64,000 nucleotides of DNA from Neisseriales bacterium (GCA_008017155.1 SSGX01000008.1:1-64000); one strand, 5' to 3'. Shown: positions 38,155 through 47,567, counted from the first letter of the stretch. Notes: generated by a model not told the origin, from the letters alone. Numbers and translations are program-made.

Positions 38155-39636
38155 TCAGTTAATATCATGTTTATCATTGAATTTCTTAACCTGAGTAAGA
38201 TTACTCTCAACATTATAGCCACCACCAAGCACCTGATACATATTGACAATACTATTTAGCTGCTGAATTTTAAGCTGGTTTAATCCTGCCTTCGTGTAAT
38301 CAATATTTAACTTAAAGCCAACTGTATTGGCAAGACTTATTGCACCCTGCTTATATTGTTTTTGCCCGATAGTGTACATATTTTGGGCTTTCTGGTATCC
38401 AGCTTCTTGAATTTTATACTGTTTATTTAAACTATCATGCTTAGATAAACCATCATCAACCTGAGCAAATGCATTCCGAACAGTTTGGATATAATTATAG
38501 TATGCAGCATAATAACCGCCTTTAGCTTTATCAACATCCGCATATAACCCAAGATTAAATACTGGCATCGCAGCACCTAATGCGCCAGTCCAGAAATCAC
38601 CACCTACATTAAATAAATTACTTAGCTGCATTGTCATTTGTCCGACATTCCCAGTTAAAGAAATTGTTGGGAAAAACTGAGAAGTTACAGCTCCAATATT
38701 AGCATTATTAACCCGCAATTGATATTCTGCAATAGCGACATCCGGGCGTGACTTCAATACTTGCGATGGTAGATTAACTGGAATTACTCCTTCAGTACTT
38801 ATATTGTCAAAGGTATTTCCCATCTGAATTTTACCAGAGTTATTGTTAGTCAATACCTGTAATGCATTTTCGGTTTGGGTAATATTATCTTCGATTTCAG
38901 GAATTTTAGTTTCAAGACTGGCGATAAACTGATCAAGCCCATCAAGATTTAATTGCCCTATACTACCTTTATTGTACTGGATTTGGTTATACTTGCGTAA
39001 ATCTTTGGCATCAGTAAGCATCTGTTGTTGTAATTCAAGCTGTTTATGTAAGCCTAGGAGTGTAAAATAACTATTTGCTACCTGACTTATAACACCTAGA
39101 CGCATTGCATTAACCGATTGCTGCTGTATAGCAAGATTTAATTTCGCAATTTCGCCCTGTTTGATTAGGCTAAACACATTAACTGTATAACTTGGCATAG
39201 CTCCAAAAGCATAACCATCAAAATTTTGTGGATTATTCTGATTAAGTGAGTTCAAAAGCGGATAGCCACTATTATTTTGGAATCCGGGATTAAAATATTG
39301 CCCGGCAAAACCTGCACCACCAATGCTAACTGTTGGTACCCAGCTCATCTGAACCTTTTTCAGTGAAGCTTGTGCCTGTAGCATATTACCCATAGCAACT
39401 TGAAGATTATTGTTATTAACTAAGGCACTTTCAACGAGAGCATTTAATTGTGGATCATTAAATTTATGCCACCAAGCCATATCTGGCATACTTTCACTAG
39501 AATTGGTGGTATTTCCGTCTTTGGAACTCCACGCTTGCGGTGCATTTAACTGTGGCTCGTGATAATCAGGCCCAAGAAGTGCACATGACGATAGAATTAC
39601 CGAACTAGTTACTAAAACCATCTGTTTAAGTTTCAT
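38155..39636 (-). CDS. Outer membrane efflux lipoprotein (NodT/OprM-type)
   Basis: The outer-membrane channel of a tripartite efflux pump. The protein is 493 residues from ATG 39636 (GAGA upstream); a GTG at 39648 overlaps the emrA stop and is less likely. A lipobox LSSC places the lipidated Cys at 18. Two repeated outer membrane efflux protein (TolC-like) domains follow, with long helical segments. It is the last gene of emrB-emrA-channel on the minus strand. Confidence 0.9.
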   Translation of the reverse strand: MKLKQMVLVTSSVILSSCALLGPDYHEPQLNAPQAWSSKDGNTTNSSESMPDMAWWHKFNDPQLNALVESALVNNNNLQVAMGNMLQAQASLKKVQMSWVPTVSIGGAGFAGQYFNPGFQNNSGYPLLNSLNQNNPQNFDGYAFGAMPSYTVNVFSLIKQGEIAKLNLAIQQQSVNAMRLGVISQVANSYFTLLGLHKQLELQQQMLTDAKDLRKYNQIQYNKGSIGQLNLDGLDQFIASLETKIPEIEDNITQTENALQVLTNNNSGKIQMGNTFDNISTEGVIPVNLPSQVLKSRPDVAIAEYQLRVNNANIGAVTSQFFPTISLTGNVGQMTMQLSNLFNVGGDFWTGALGAAMPVFNLGLYADVDKAKGGYYAAYYNYIQTVRNAFAQVDDGLSKHDSLNKQYKIQEAGYQKAQNMYTIGQKQYKQGAISLANTVGFKLNIDYTKAGLNQLKIQQLNSIVNMYQVLGGGYNVESNLTQVKKFNDKHDIN

Positions 39637-39647
39637 ATTAATTCTCA

Positions 39648-40613
39648 CTATTTACCAACAGTATCAACAGTCACTTCACTACTTGCTCCAACTCGTAATG
39701 GATACTTAGGATCATCTGCAAGTTTAACTCTAACAGTAAAACGCTGAGTAACTTTTACCCAGTTACCCGTTGCATTTTGCGCAGGCAATAAAGAAAAAGT
39801 ATTCCCACTAGCACGACTAATACTATCTACAACACCAGTATATTCATGTTCATACATATCAAGTTTAATAGTAGCCTTCTGTCCTGGTTTGATTTTTGCT
39901 AACTGGGTTTCTTTATAATTAACATCGACCCACCAGCTACTATCATCAACTAGCCCAAATAACATTTGCCCCGCCTGAACCAATTGCCCAGGAATCAAAT
40001 TCAGATTCGTAATATAACCATCAGTGCTTGCCCGCACTTGCGTATAACCATTATTATTTTCTGCATTAGCTAATTCAACTTTAGCTACATCGATTTGTAT
40101 TTTAGCTGCGGCATATTGTGAATTAGCCTGAGTCAAAGCAACTTTTGCTTGATCCAAAGACTGCTTTGCCTGAGTCGCCTGATTTACATACTTTTGCATA
40201 TCTTGTAATGATCCAGCATTTTCTTTATATAGTGCAGTATAGCGGTTTGCCATATCCGATGCAAACTTGTAGTCAGACTTAGCTGATGCCAAAGTAGCTT
40301 CAGCATTCGCTATTTGCTGCTTCACGGTATCAGCCTGTTGTTGTGCTAATATCATATTCTGATTTGATTTATCTACCTGCAATGAATAATCCTGTGGATC
40401 AATATCAACTAAAAGATCTCCTTTATGCACCAGCTGGTTATTTTTTACATAAACATTACGCACAAAGCCACCAACTTTGGGTGAGACATTGATAAGGTTT
40501 GCATTTACGTATGCATTATCAGTACTGGGATAGTTTATTGTATAACGATAATAACCATAGATAGCAGCAAAGGTAACAACTATAATTCCGCCACCGATTA
40601 AAGCTTTCTTCAT
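39648..40613 (-). CDS. emrA: EmrA-type membrane fusion protein
   Basis: A 321-residue periplasmic adaptor of an MFS-type tripartite efflux pump. N-terminal membrane anchor (about 5-24), biotinyl-lipoyl-like beta domain TDNAYVNANLINVSPKVGGFV, a long alpha-helical hairpin rich in Gln/Ala (about 85-185), and a C-terminal barrel with GLVDDSSWWVDVNYKETQL. These are HlyD/EmrA marks. It sits 54 bp after emrB and adjoins the outer-membrane channel gene. Confidence 0.92.
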   Translation of the reverse strand: MKKALIGGGIIVVTFAAIYGYYRYTINYPSTDNAYVNANLINVSPKVGGFVRNVYVKNNQLVHKGDLLVDIDPQDYSLQVDKSNQNMILAQQQADTVKQQIANAEATLASAKSDYKFASDMANRYTALYKENAGSLQDMQKYVNQATQAKQSLDQAKVALTQANSQYAAAKIQIDVAKVELANAENNNGYTQVRASTDGYITNLNLIPGQLVQAGQMLFGLVDDSSWWVDVNYKETQLAKIKPGQKATIKLDMYEHEYTGVVDSISRASGNTFSLLPAQNATGNWVKVTQRFTVRVKLADDPKYPLRVGASSEVTVDTVGK

Positions 40614-40667
40614 TGACTTGTCCTTAGAGATATAAATTTAAGATTTAAAAGAATTAATAAAAATAGT

Positions 40668-42176
40668 TTAATGTCCCATATGTGGCTTGGCGTTTGGATC
40701 TGGACGTTTTAGAAGTAAAGGCATCCAACAAAGCGCAATAAGCACAATCCCAGTAAGATAAAACATATCTAGATATGACTGTAATACTGTAGCCTGCCTG
40801 ACTAAAAGAGCGCTTACCTGAACTTTAGTTCCAGTACCTGATAATCCAACCAAGCTTTGTGACCAATAACGAAACCCTGTTGCATATTCTGAAATTTTTC
40901 CCGAAAGATCATTCCAAACTACCTGCTGGTTACGAGCAATCATTGTTGCAGCAACAGCAGCACCAATTGAACTTGAAAAATTACGTGCAAAATTAAATAC
41001 TCCGGAACAATCACCACTTTCTGCATCTGAGACACCGATATAAGCAATAGACATTAAAAGGACGAAAACTCCAATCATTCCAAAACCCTGTAGTATGACT
41101 AATGTCAAAATTAAACCATAACTTGGTAATGGACTCATAAAACTCATAGCAAGAGAAGATCCGCCAGTCAAAATCATTGCAAAAATCATCAATGCTCGGG
41201 CATCAATTTTTTTACTAAGTCCCATATATATTGGAGCACCGATAATAGCAGCGACTCCACGTGGTGCTTGTAGATAGCCGGCTGTATCAACAGGCATCCC
41301 ATAAACATTTTGTAACATTGCCGAAAAATAAGTTAGCCCGCCAGATAAAAGCGAGAAAAACGCAAACATAACAAAACATGAAAAAACAAAATTGAAATTG
41401 GTAAATACTTTAAAGTTTACTACACAAGAACCAAGTAAACCACGCCAGATGAAAAAGCCTATAAATATAATCGCTAAGGCTAGAAAACAGATCATCTCAA
41501 AAGACTCAAACCAGTTATTGGTATTACCTTCATCAACAAAGTACTCCAAACAACCAATACCAATTGCCATAAACGCAAAACTGATATAATCAATTTTGAT
41601 ATCTTTTGTAACCACTTTATCCATAAAGATACTGATAAGTGCAAATCCAGCAATACAAATTGGTACATTCACATAAAATATCCAACGCCAATTCATATTC
41701 TGAACAATATAGCCCCCCATAACCGGACCAATGATAGGACCAAGAACAATACAAATTGTAATGACTGACATTATTTTAGGTTGTTCTTGTTCAGTATAGT
41801 TTTCAACCACATAAGCCTGAGCAAGCGCAGGTAAAAAAGCACCACCAATCCCTTGAATAAGACGATAAATAATCATTTGATTTAAGCTTGTAGCTGTTCC
41901 ACACAATACCGATGAGATACCAAAGATTAAAATTGACATTAAAGCAACATTTCTTGTGCCATACTTAGTCGTCATTAAACCAGTCAGAGGAATACATATT
42001 GCAGCAGCTACAATATAACTTGTCATTGTTAGCGAGATATCATTGATATTAGCCTCTAAGGCCCCCATCAAATCAGGAATAGCAACAGAAACAATGGTAA
42101 GATCGATAATTTCAGCTAGTGCCAGCAAACTTAATGCATAAGCAACAATTGTTCGGCGTTCTGTCCACATACTCAT
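40668..42176 (-). CDS. emrB: EmrB-type MFS drug efflux permease (DHA2 family)
   Basis: A 502-residue inner-membrane permease with 14 predicted helices that exports drugs with H+ antiport. The DHA2 motifs LTIVSVAIPDLMGAL in helix 1 and the motif C-like GPIIGPVMGGYI are visible. ATG 42176 replaces an upstream TTG at 42200. The promoter has a perfect 16-bp palindrome between the -35 and -10 boxes, implying repression by a dimeric regulator of the TetR type. Confidence 0.93.
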   Translation of the reverse strand: MSMWTERRTIVAYALSLLALAEIIDLTIVSVAIPDLMGALEANINDISLTMTSYIVAAAICIPLTGLMTTKYGTRNVALMSILIFGISSVLCGTATSLNQMIIYRLIQGIGGAFLPALAQAYVVENYTEQEQPKIMSVITICIVLGPIIGPVMGGYIVQNMNWRWIFYVNVPICIAGFALISIFMDKVVTKDIKIDYISFAFMAIGIGCLEYFVDEGNTNNWFESFEMICFLALAIIFIGFFIWRGLLGSCVVNFKVFTNFNFVFSCFVMFAFFSLLSGGLTYFSAMLQNVYGMPVDTAGYLQAPRGVAAIIGAPIYMGLSKKIDARALMIFAMILTGGSSLAMSFMSPLPSYGLILTLVILQGFGMIGVFVLLMSIAYIGVSDAESGDCSGVFNFARNFSSSIGAAVAATMIARNQQVVWNDLSGKISEYATGFRYWSQSLVGLSGTGTKVQVSALLVRQATVLQSYLDMFYLTGIVLIALCWMPLLLKRPDPNAKPHMGH

Positions 42177-42212
42177 TTTTATATCAACCCTAACTAACAA
42201 CGTTAATACTAA

Positions 42213-42242
42213 ATTTTAAAACAAACGTTTGTTTCTTGTCAA
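42213..42242 (-). promoter_or_regulatory. Promoter of the emrB-emrA-channel operon
   Basis: On the minus strand -35 TTGACA (42242-42237), an 18-bp spacer, and -10 TAAAAT (42218-42213). The emrB ATG is about 37 bp downstream of the -10. Confidence 0.75.
42219..42234. promoter_or_regulatory. Palindromic operator inside the emrB promoter spacer
   Basis: AAACAAACGTTTGTTT, a perfect 16-bp palindrome that fills the spacer between the -35 and -10 boxes of the emrB promoter. This is the position and size of TetR-family operators. The binding regulator is unknown; a TetR gene lies at 46965 in this window. Confidence 0.75.
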
Positions 42243-42357
42243 ATAAATTGCAAATTAATACAAACACAATACTTACTATAGCTTATAATTGATGTTCACT
42301 GAATAAAAAATAACTGTTTTTATTTTTAATTATGAATATAATATTTGGGATAATTAA

Positions 42358-42939
42358 ATGCTATCAAATGGTTACCGAAAACTTTCTAAAATTCTAGCTA
42401 TTTCACTACTAGCAATAACTACCAATACTTATGCTGCACAATGTAACACTAAATCACTTGATTCAATGTTTAATTTGATGGCACAACGTAACTCCTTAAT
42501 GATGGGTGTTGCTGCTTACAAATATATTAAAAAATCTAGCGTATATGACTCTAAACAGGAACTTACTGTATTACAAAATAGCCTCAATACTGCCGACACT
42601 TACCAACTAAATGCAGATAAATTAATGGTTTTTGTGCAAATTCAGATGGACTTGTCTAAACAGATACAAGCGCAATTAATTGAACATTGGAAAACATTAC
42701 CAAGTGATGCGCCTGACCCAGCAATTACTCCAGACATATCTACCCTCCGTGCACAAATTGCAGCGATTGATAACAAATTATATGAACAAATAGCTACAAA
42801 TGTAGGTAATCTTAAACAGTGCAGTAAAGATACCACACTAAGGCAGTATACAAAGGCAATGCAGGGTATAAAAGGAATTCCTACTGATCCTGATTACAAT
42901 TTAGTCGTAATAGCCGCACTGAAGAATATCAGCAAATAA
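42358..42939 (+). CDS. aroQ: Putative periplasmic chorismate mutase (AroQ gamma class)
   Basis: A 193-residue exported all-helical protein. Signal peptide about 1-27 (ending YAA). The mature part matches the secreted chorismate mutase pattern: LDSMFNLMAQRNSLM (R44), VAAYKY (K55), and the second helical half DISTLRAQIAAIDNKLYEQI, and the length fits. The usual Arg in the segment after the first helix appears replaced by Lys/Gln (YDSKQEL), so activity needs testing. In other bacteria this enzyme makes prephenate in the periplasm for an unknown purpose. It lies 25 bp before the ATP-grasp gene of the Anbu operon on the same strand and may be its first gene. Confidence 0.75.
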   Translation: MLSNGYRKLSKILAISLLAITTNTYAAQCNTKSLDSMFNLMAQRNSLMMGVAAYKYIKKSSVYDSKQELTVLQNSLNTADTYQLNADKLMVFVQIQMDLSKQIQAQLIEHWKTLPSDAPDPAITPDISTLRAQIAAIDNKLYEQIATNVGNLKQCSKDTTLRQYTKAMQGIKGIPTDPDYNLVVIAALKNISK

Positions 42940-42964
42940 TTAACTTTTTTGGGGAACTAAGAAC

Positions 42965-44386
42965 ATGTTTGATGAGATTTTTGATAGTAAAAGTGATGCA
43001 CGAGCGCACTATGTCCCATACCTTGACTGGCTTAATAGTCACCCATCAGGATATCTGAATGGAAAAATGGCTGAGGCCGACCTCCTATTTCGTAGAATCG
43101 GAATAACTTTTGCTGTTTATGGTGAAGAACAGGGAACTGAAAGGTTGATTCCTTCCGATCCAGTACCACGAATTATTGATGCCAAAGAATGGGCATTTCT
43201 TGAAAAAGGTCTTGAGCAGCGAGTACAAGCACTTAACATGTTTCTTAATGATGTTTACCATGAAGGCAGAATTCTAAAAGAAAACGTTATTCCAGCCGAA
43301 AAAATCTATAAAAATGCTCAATTTCAGGCATGCATGGTAAATCATAATCTCCCACATAAGGTTTATTCTCATATCTGTGGTGTTGATTTGATTCGCCATA
43401 GTGACGGTAATTATTATGTGCTTGAGGATAATCTACGTGTACCTAGCGGCGTATCATATATGCTACAAAACCGTAGAATGAGCCAGCGCTTATTTCCTGA
43501 GCTATTCAAAAACTATAATGTAGCACCAGTGGATCATTACCCTCTACTACTACAAACAACCTTAAAAGAATGTGCATTTAGTGAAAATCCAACCATTGCC
43601 GTACTAACCCCAGGACCATATAATAGTGCATACTATGAGCATGCATTCTTAGCTAAAGAAATGGGCTGTGAGCTTGTAGAGGGACGTGATTTATTCGTAA
43701 GAGACAATCGTGTTTGGATGCGAACTATTTATGGTCCGAAGCAAGTTGATATCTTATATCGTCGTGTTGATGATGCCTTCCTTGATCCATTGGCACTTAA
43801 TCCAAATTCTCAGCTTGGAGTCCCAGGACTAATTGAAGTATATCGTTCAGGAGGTGTTGCAATTGCAAATGCTCTTGGCACTGGAGTTGCAGATGATAAA
43901 TCAATCTATCCATATGTACCACAGATGATTAAATTCTATCTTGATCAAGAACCAATTTTACAAAATGTACCAACCAGAATTTTAAGTAATCCAGATGATT
44001 TGGCATATACACTAGATAACTTGGATAAACTGGTAGTTAAAGAAGTTCATGGCGCTGGTGGTTATGGTATGCTAGTTGGACCAGCAAGTACTAAGGCTGA
44101 ACGTGAAGAATTTGCCAAAGTATTAAAGGCTAAGCCTGATGGCTATATTTCACAGCCAACACTGAGTCTTTCTACTTGTGGAATCTGGTTAGATGAAGAT
44201 TTAAAACCACGACATATTGACTTACGTCCATTTGTATTATCTGGTTCAAAAACAAGAATTACCCCAGGTGGATTAACTAGGGTTGCCCTAACTGAAGGTT
44301 CTTTGGTCGTTAATAGCTCCCAAGGTGGTGGAACTAAAGACACATGGATATTAAAAGATACAAATCAAGCTAAGGAGGTTTTCTAA
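42965..44386 (+). CDS. Circularly permuted ATP-grasp protein (type 2)
   Basis: A 473-residue protein of the circularly permuted ATP-grasp family (DUF404/DUF407), proposed to be a peptide or amide ligase. Typical segments are VYGEEQGTERLIPSDPVPRII near residue 55, LEDNLRVPSGVSYMLQNR and VVKEVHGAGGYGMLVGP (nucleotide loop). It belongs to a known conserved set with an alpha-E protein, a transglutaminase and the proteasome-like Anbu. A GGGGAA site precedes the ATG, and its stop overlaps the alpha-E start. The product of the reaction is unknown. Confidence 0.93.
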   Translation: MFDEIFDSKSDARAHYVPYLDWLNSHPSGYLNGKMAEADLLFRRIGITFAVYGEEQGTERLIPSDPVPRIIDAKEWAFLEKGLEQRVQALNMFLNDVYHEGRILKENVIPAEKIYKNAQFQACMVNHNLPHKVYSHICGVDLIRHSDGNYYVLEDNLRVPSGVSYMLQNRRMSQRLFPELFKNYNVAPVDHYPLLLQTTLKECAFSENPTIAVLTPGPYNSAYYEHAFLAKEMGCELVEGRDLFVRDNRVWMRTIYGPKQVDILYRRVDDAFLDPLALNPNSQLGVPGLIEVYRSGGVAIANALGTGVADDKSIYPYVPQMIKFYLDQEPILQNVPTRILSNPDDLAYTLDNLDKLVVKEVHGAGGYGMLVGPASTKAEREEFAKVLKAKPDGYISQPTLSLSTCGIWLDEDLKPRHIDLRPFVLSGSKTRITPGGLTRVALTEGSLVVNSSQGGGTKDTWILKDTNQAKEVF

Positions 44387-45300
44387 TGTTAAGCCGTACC
44401 GCATCAAATTTATTCTGGCTAACCCGCTATCTTGAACGTGCAGAGTCAATTATTCGTCTTCTTGACGCCTGTTTCCAACCTGGATTACCATTTGAAGGTG
44501 ATATAAATGAGCTTTATTCATTGCCACTAAAAATCCAAAGCGCAGATAGTGATTTTAGGGCACAACATCCAAATGAAGAAAATGATTTAAATATTGGTAA
44601 AGTTAGTAGTTTCCTGATAAATGGAAATACCAGTGCATCGGTTAAATTCTGTCTTGAAGCCGCTCGTGAAAATGCGCGATCAGAACGCAGTCGTTTGAGT
44701 ACCGAACTATGGGAAGCAATTAACCAAACTTGGCTTGAATTTCAAAAAACGCAGCATCTTCCATTAAAAGCAGTTAAAGAATGGTTACAACAATCTTTAT
44801 TCCTAATTCAGGGAACTATTGACGTCACTATGCCAGAAACATTGAGCTATCGATTCCTTAAACTTGGTACCTATCTAGAGCGTTCAGATCAAACTCTACG
44901 TGTATTAGAAGCGCAAACAAAACTTCAGGAAATCGGAAACTATTCAGAGTATTATACTTGGAATATGCTACTTAAAGCAGTAAGCTCTTTTGAAGCTTAT
45001 CAAGAAACATTTATGCAAGTACCATCTCAAGAGCGAGTCTTCAAATTTTTGTTATTTAATCGGAGCATCCCAAGAAGTATTCGCTACTGCAATGAAAGGA
45101 TCCACACAATAGCTGATATAATTGGGGGTGACAAACGTAGAAGCGTGATGCGTGTTAGCTCGCAGCTCCTTACAAAACTACGTTATGATCAACTGGAAGA
45201 TATTGAAGCTGCAACACCTGCAGGTTATATCAAACAATTGCAAAATGATGTACTAAAACTTGCAATTGCAATTCAAGAAGGGTATTTTGTGACTGTATGA
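44386..45300 (+). CDS. Alpha-E domain protein
   Basis: A 304-residue, mainly helical protein of the alpha-E family. The N terminus LSRTASNLFWLTRYLERAESIIRLLDA is characteristic. Function is not established; it accompanies the ATP-grasp and transglutaminase genes in many genomes and may be a scaffold or substrate-binding subunit. The start overlaps the ATP-grasp stop by 1 bp (TAATG) behind a perfect AAGGAGG site; the stop overlaps the transglutaminase start (ATGA). Confidence 0.93.
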   Translation: MLSRTASNLFWLTRYLERAESIIRLLDACFQPGLPFEGDINELYSLPLKIQSADSDFRAQHPNEENDLNIGKVSSFLINGNTSASVKFCLEAARENARSERSRLSTELWEAINQTWLEFQKTQHLPLKAVKEWLQQSLFLIQGTIDVTMPETLSYRFLKLGTYLERSDQTLRVLEAQTKLQEIGNYSEYYTWNMLLKAVSSFEAYQETFMQVPSQERVFKFLLFNRSIPRSIRYCNERIHTIADIIGGDKRRSVMRVSSQLLTKLRYDQLEDIEAATPAGYIKQLQNDVLKLAIAIQEGYFVTV

Positions 45301-46109
45301 TTTTAACAATTAAGCATACGACCAGCTATAGTTATAGTGAACCATTACGCGAAAGTATTCAATTACTAAGACTTACTCCGTTTAATCATCATCGTCAACA
45401 AATTATTGAATGGCATCTGGATGCACCAGGTGCCCTTATTTCATTTACTGACTGGTTTAGGAATAAAAGCCATGTATTAAACATCAACTATCAAATCAAC
45501 CAAATTCAGATAATTGCCTCTGGAAAGGTTAGAGTTGATAGCGATAAACCAAATCCAGAAAAAGGCACGTTACCGCTGGAATACTATCTTAATCATACTG
45601 ACTTATCTAATCTACATTCTGGCATGATAGAACTTAGTGAACAAATAAAGTTTAGATACCAGTATTGTAATACCATGGATTTAATTACAAAAATATCTAT
45701 GCTTGATCACTTGTCAGCCAGGATTTTAGAATTAGTACCATATACACGTGGAGTTACTCATTCAGCTAATACCGCCAGCGAGGCTTTTATTCTTGGCGGG
45801 GGTGTTTGTCAGGATCATACGCATATATTTATTGCCTGTTGTAGACTAATGAGGTTTCCAGCCCGCTATGTAAGCGGGTATCTTTATACCACCGACGAGA
45901 GTCATACCGCTAGTCATGCATGGGCTGAAGTCTGGCTTGATAATGCTTGGCATAGCTTTGATATCAGTAATCAATGCCGCGCTGGTGAACACCATATCGA
46001 AATGGCATACGGACTCGATTATCTGGATGCTGGACCAATTCGCGGATGTAGAATTGGAGGAGGCAGTGAACAAATATATGTCTCTTCACTAGTTAGTAAT
46101 AATCAATAA
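45297..46109 (+). CDS. Transglutaminase-like cysteine peptidase-fold protein
   Basis: A 270-residue protein with an N-terminal beta domain (HTTSYSYSEPLRESIQLLRLTP) and a transglutaminase core. The catalytic Cys is in GGGVCQDHTHIFIA, the His in ASHAWAEVWLDNAWHSFD and an Asp follows. There is no signal peptide, so it acts in the cytoplasm, presumably cutting or transferring amide bonds made by the ATP-grasp partner. Third gene of the tightly overlapped operon. Confidence 0.93.
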   Translation: MILTIKHTTSYSYSEPLRESIQLLRLTPFNHHRQQIIEWHLDAPGALISFTDWFRNKSHVLNINYQINQIQIIASGKVRVDSDKPNPEKGTLPLEYYLNHTDLSNLHSGMIELSEQIKFRYQYCNTMDLITKISMLDHLSARILELVPYTRGVTHSANTASEAFILGGGVCQDHTHIFIACCRLMRFPARYVSGYLYTTDESHTASHAWAEVWLDNAWHSFDISNQCRAGEHHIEMAYGLDYLDAGPIRGCRIGGGSEQIYVSSLVSNNQ

Positions 46110-46123
46110 AGGAAAATGGCCTT

Positions 46124-46861
46124 ATGACTTACTGTCTGGCAATAAAACTTGATTCAGGATTGGTATTTGCCTCTGATAGCAGAACCAATGCAGGAATCGA
46201 TAATATCTCATTATTTTGTAAAACACATGTTTTCTCTCTACCCGGGGTCATGGAACTCGTAGTTCTCAATTCTGGTAATCTTGCAACTACCCAAGAGATA
46301 ATCTCAAGCCTGAAGCAAGATATTGAAAACAAACAGGAAGGGAACTTGTATACTCTCGAATCTATGTTTGATGTAGCTAAAACGGTTGGAGCTCTAACTA
46401 GAAAAGTAATTGAACGTCATAGCCGACGAGATAATAGCATTGATTTTAATTGTTCATTATTAGTTGGTGGTCAGATAAAAGGTGGTCCACAAAAGCTTTT
46501 TATGATTTACCCTGCTGGCAATTTTATTGAAGCCACACCAGAAACACCATTCTTTCAGATTGGTGAATTAAAATATGGTAAGCCAATGCTTGATAGAACT
46601 ATACATCATAACTCATCAGTAGATGATGCCATCAAATGTGCCGTTGTTTCATTTGATGCCACAATTCGCTCTAACCTCTCAGTAGGTTTACCAATAAAAA
46701 TTAGTTATCTTCCAGAAAATAAAGATAGTGAATCAATCCCTTCGGTTAAAAGCTATACAATAGAAGAAGGCGATGAAACTTTTAATCGCATCTGTAAACA
46801 ATGGAAAGAAGGATTGCGTAACGTATTTCAAAGTATTGAGGCACCTCAATGGTGGAACTAA
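46124..46861 (+). CDS. anbu: Anbu, proteasome-like Ntn hydrolase
   Basis: A 245-residue member of the Anbu family, bacterial homologues of proteasome beta subunits. The predicted nucleophile is Thr2 after removal of Met1 (MTYCLAIKLDSGLVFASDSRTNAGID), with Asp18 and Lys-equivalent residues in place. Anbu proteins assemble in a helical or ring form; substrate unknown. It follows the transglutaminase by 14 bp and closes the ATP-grasp/alpha-E/transglutaminase/Anbu set described by Iyer and colleagues. Confidence 0.94.
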   Translation: MTYCLAIKLDSGLVFASDSRTNAGIDNISLFCKTHVFSLPGVMELVVLNSGNLATTQEIISSLKQDIENKQEGNLYTLESMFDVAKTVGALTRKVIERHSRRDNSIDFNCSLLVGGQIKGGPQKLFMIYPAGNFIEATPETPFFQIGELKYGKPMLDRTIHHNSSVDDAIKCAVVSFDATIRSNLSVGLPIKISYLPENKDSESIPSVKSYTIEEGDETFNRICKQWKEGLRNVFQSIEAPQWWN

Positions 46862-46923
46862 ATATATATTGACAAGCTTATGTGCAAAGCAGTAAGCCAG
46901 AAGCATTAACTAATCTTGATATA

Positions 46924-46932
46924 TGTTATAAT
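46924..46932 (+). promoter_or_regulatory. Extended -10 promoter for the TetR regulator
   Basis: TGTTATAAT with a perfect -10 (46927-46932), 32 bp before the ATG at 46965. No -35 box at proper distance. Confidence 0.55.
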
Positions 46933-46964
46933 ATTTAAGATGTTTTTTTTAGATTAGAAAATTA

Positions 46965-47567
46965 ATGACAGTTGATAACACCTATAATAAACTAATTGAT
47001 ACAGGTATAAAGCTTTTTGGCGAGCATGGTTATGATACTGTATCCGTTAGAGATATAGTTAATGATTCGGGCGTAAACTTATCTGCCATTTCGTATCACT
47101 TCGGTGGTAAGGCAGAACTCTATAAGGCAGTTGTAATATACCTAGTTGACGAAGTGGAAGAGGTATTAAATAATCTTGATGCTAATAGTTTCGTTACTCT
47201 TGATTCTAAAAATATGGAAACACGTCTGCGGGAAATAATTTGGGCATTTCACCAGATGTTTTTATCAAGAAATGGGCAAAGTCGGCTAAAAATCTTTGTC
47301 CGCGAGACAACATCTCCAGACAATAACTTTTCACATCAGTATTTTACTAACATGGTAAATAATGTCCGCGATTTTTTTTACAAAATTCTTGGAGCATATT
47401 ACACTTCACGTGATGAACCAACAGATAAAATTGATTTTGTAATTTGCGTACTAATGAATATGCTAAAAAATATTCCGCAGCAACAAAACCTCCCATTACG
47501 TTGTCCAATAGATTTTGATGACGTATTTGAACGAATGATACATCTGATTTTATATAGCAAGATTTAA
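46965..47567 (+). CDS. TetR family regulator with CecR-like C-terminal domain
   Basis: A 200-residue transcriptional regulator. The N-terminal helix-turn-helix (about 5-55) reads DTGIKLFGEHGYDTVSVRDIVNDSGVNLSAISYHFGGKAELYKAV, a classic TetR domain. The C-terminal ligand domain resembles the YbiH/CecR (DUF1956) type, which controls efflux genes in E. coli. There is no copy of the emrB operator next to its own promoter, so a link to the emr operon 4.7 kb away is only a hypothesis. It follows Anbu by about 100 bp with its own promoter. Confidence 0.88.
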   Translation: MTVDNTYNKLIDTGIKLFGEHGYDTVSVRDIVNDSGVNLSAISYHFGGKAELYKAVVIYLVDEVEEVLNNLDANSFVTLDSKNMETRLREIIWAFHQMFLSRNGQSRLKIFVRETTSPDNNFSHQYFTNMVNNVRDFFYKILGAYYTSRDEPTDKIDFVICVLMNMLKNIPQQQNLPLRCPIDFDDVFERMIHLILYSKI

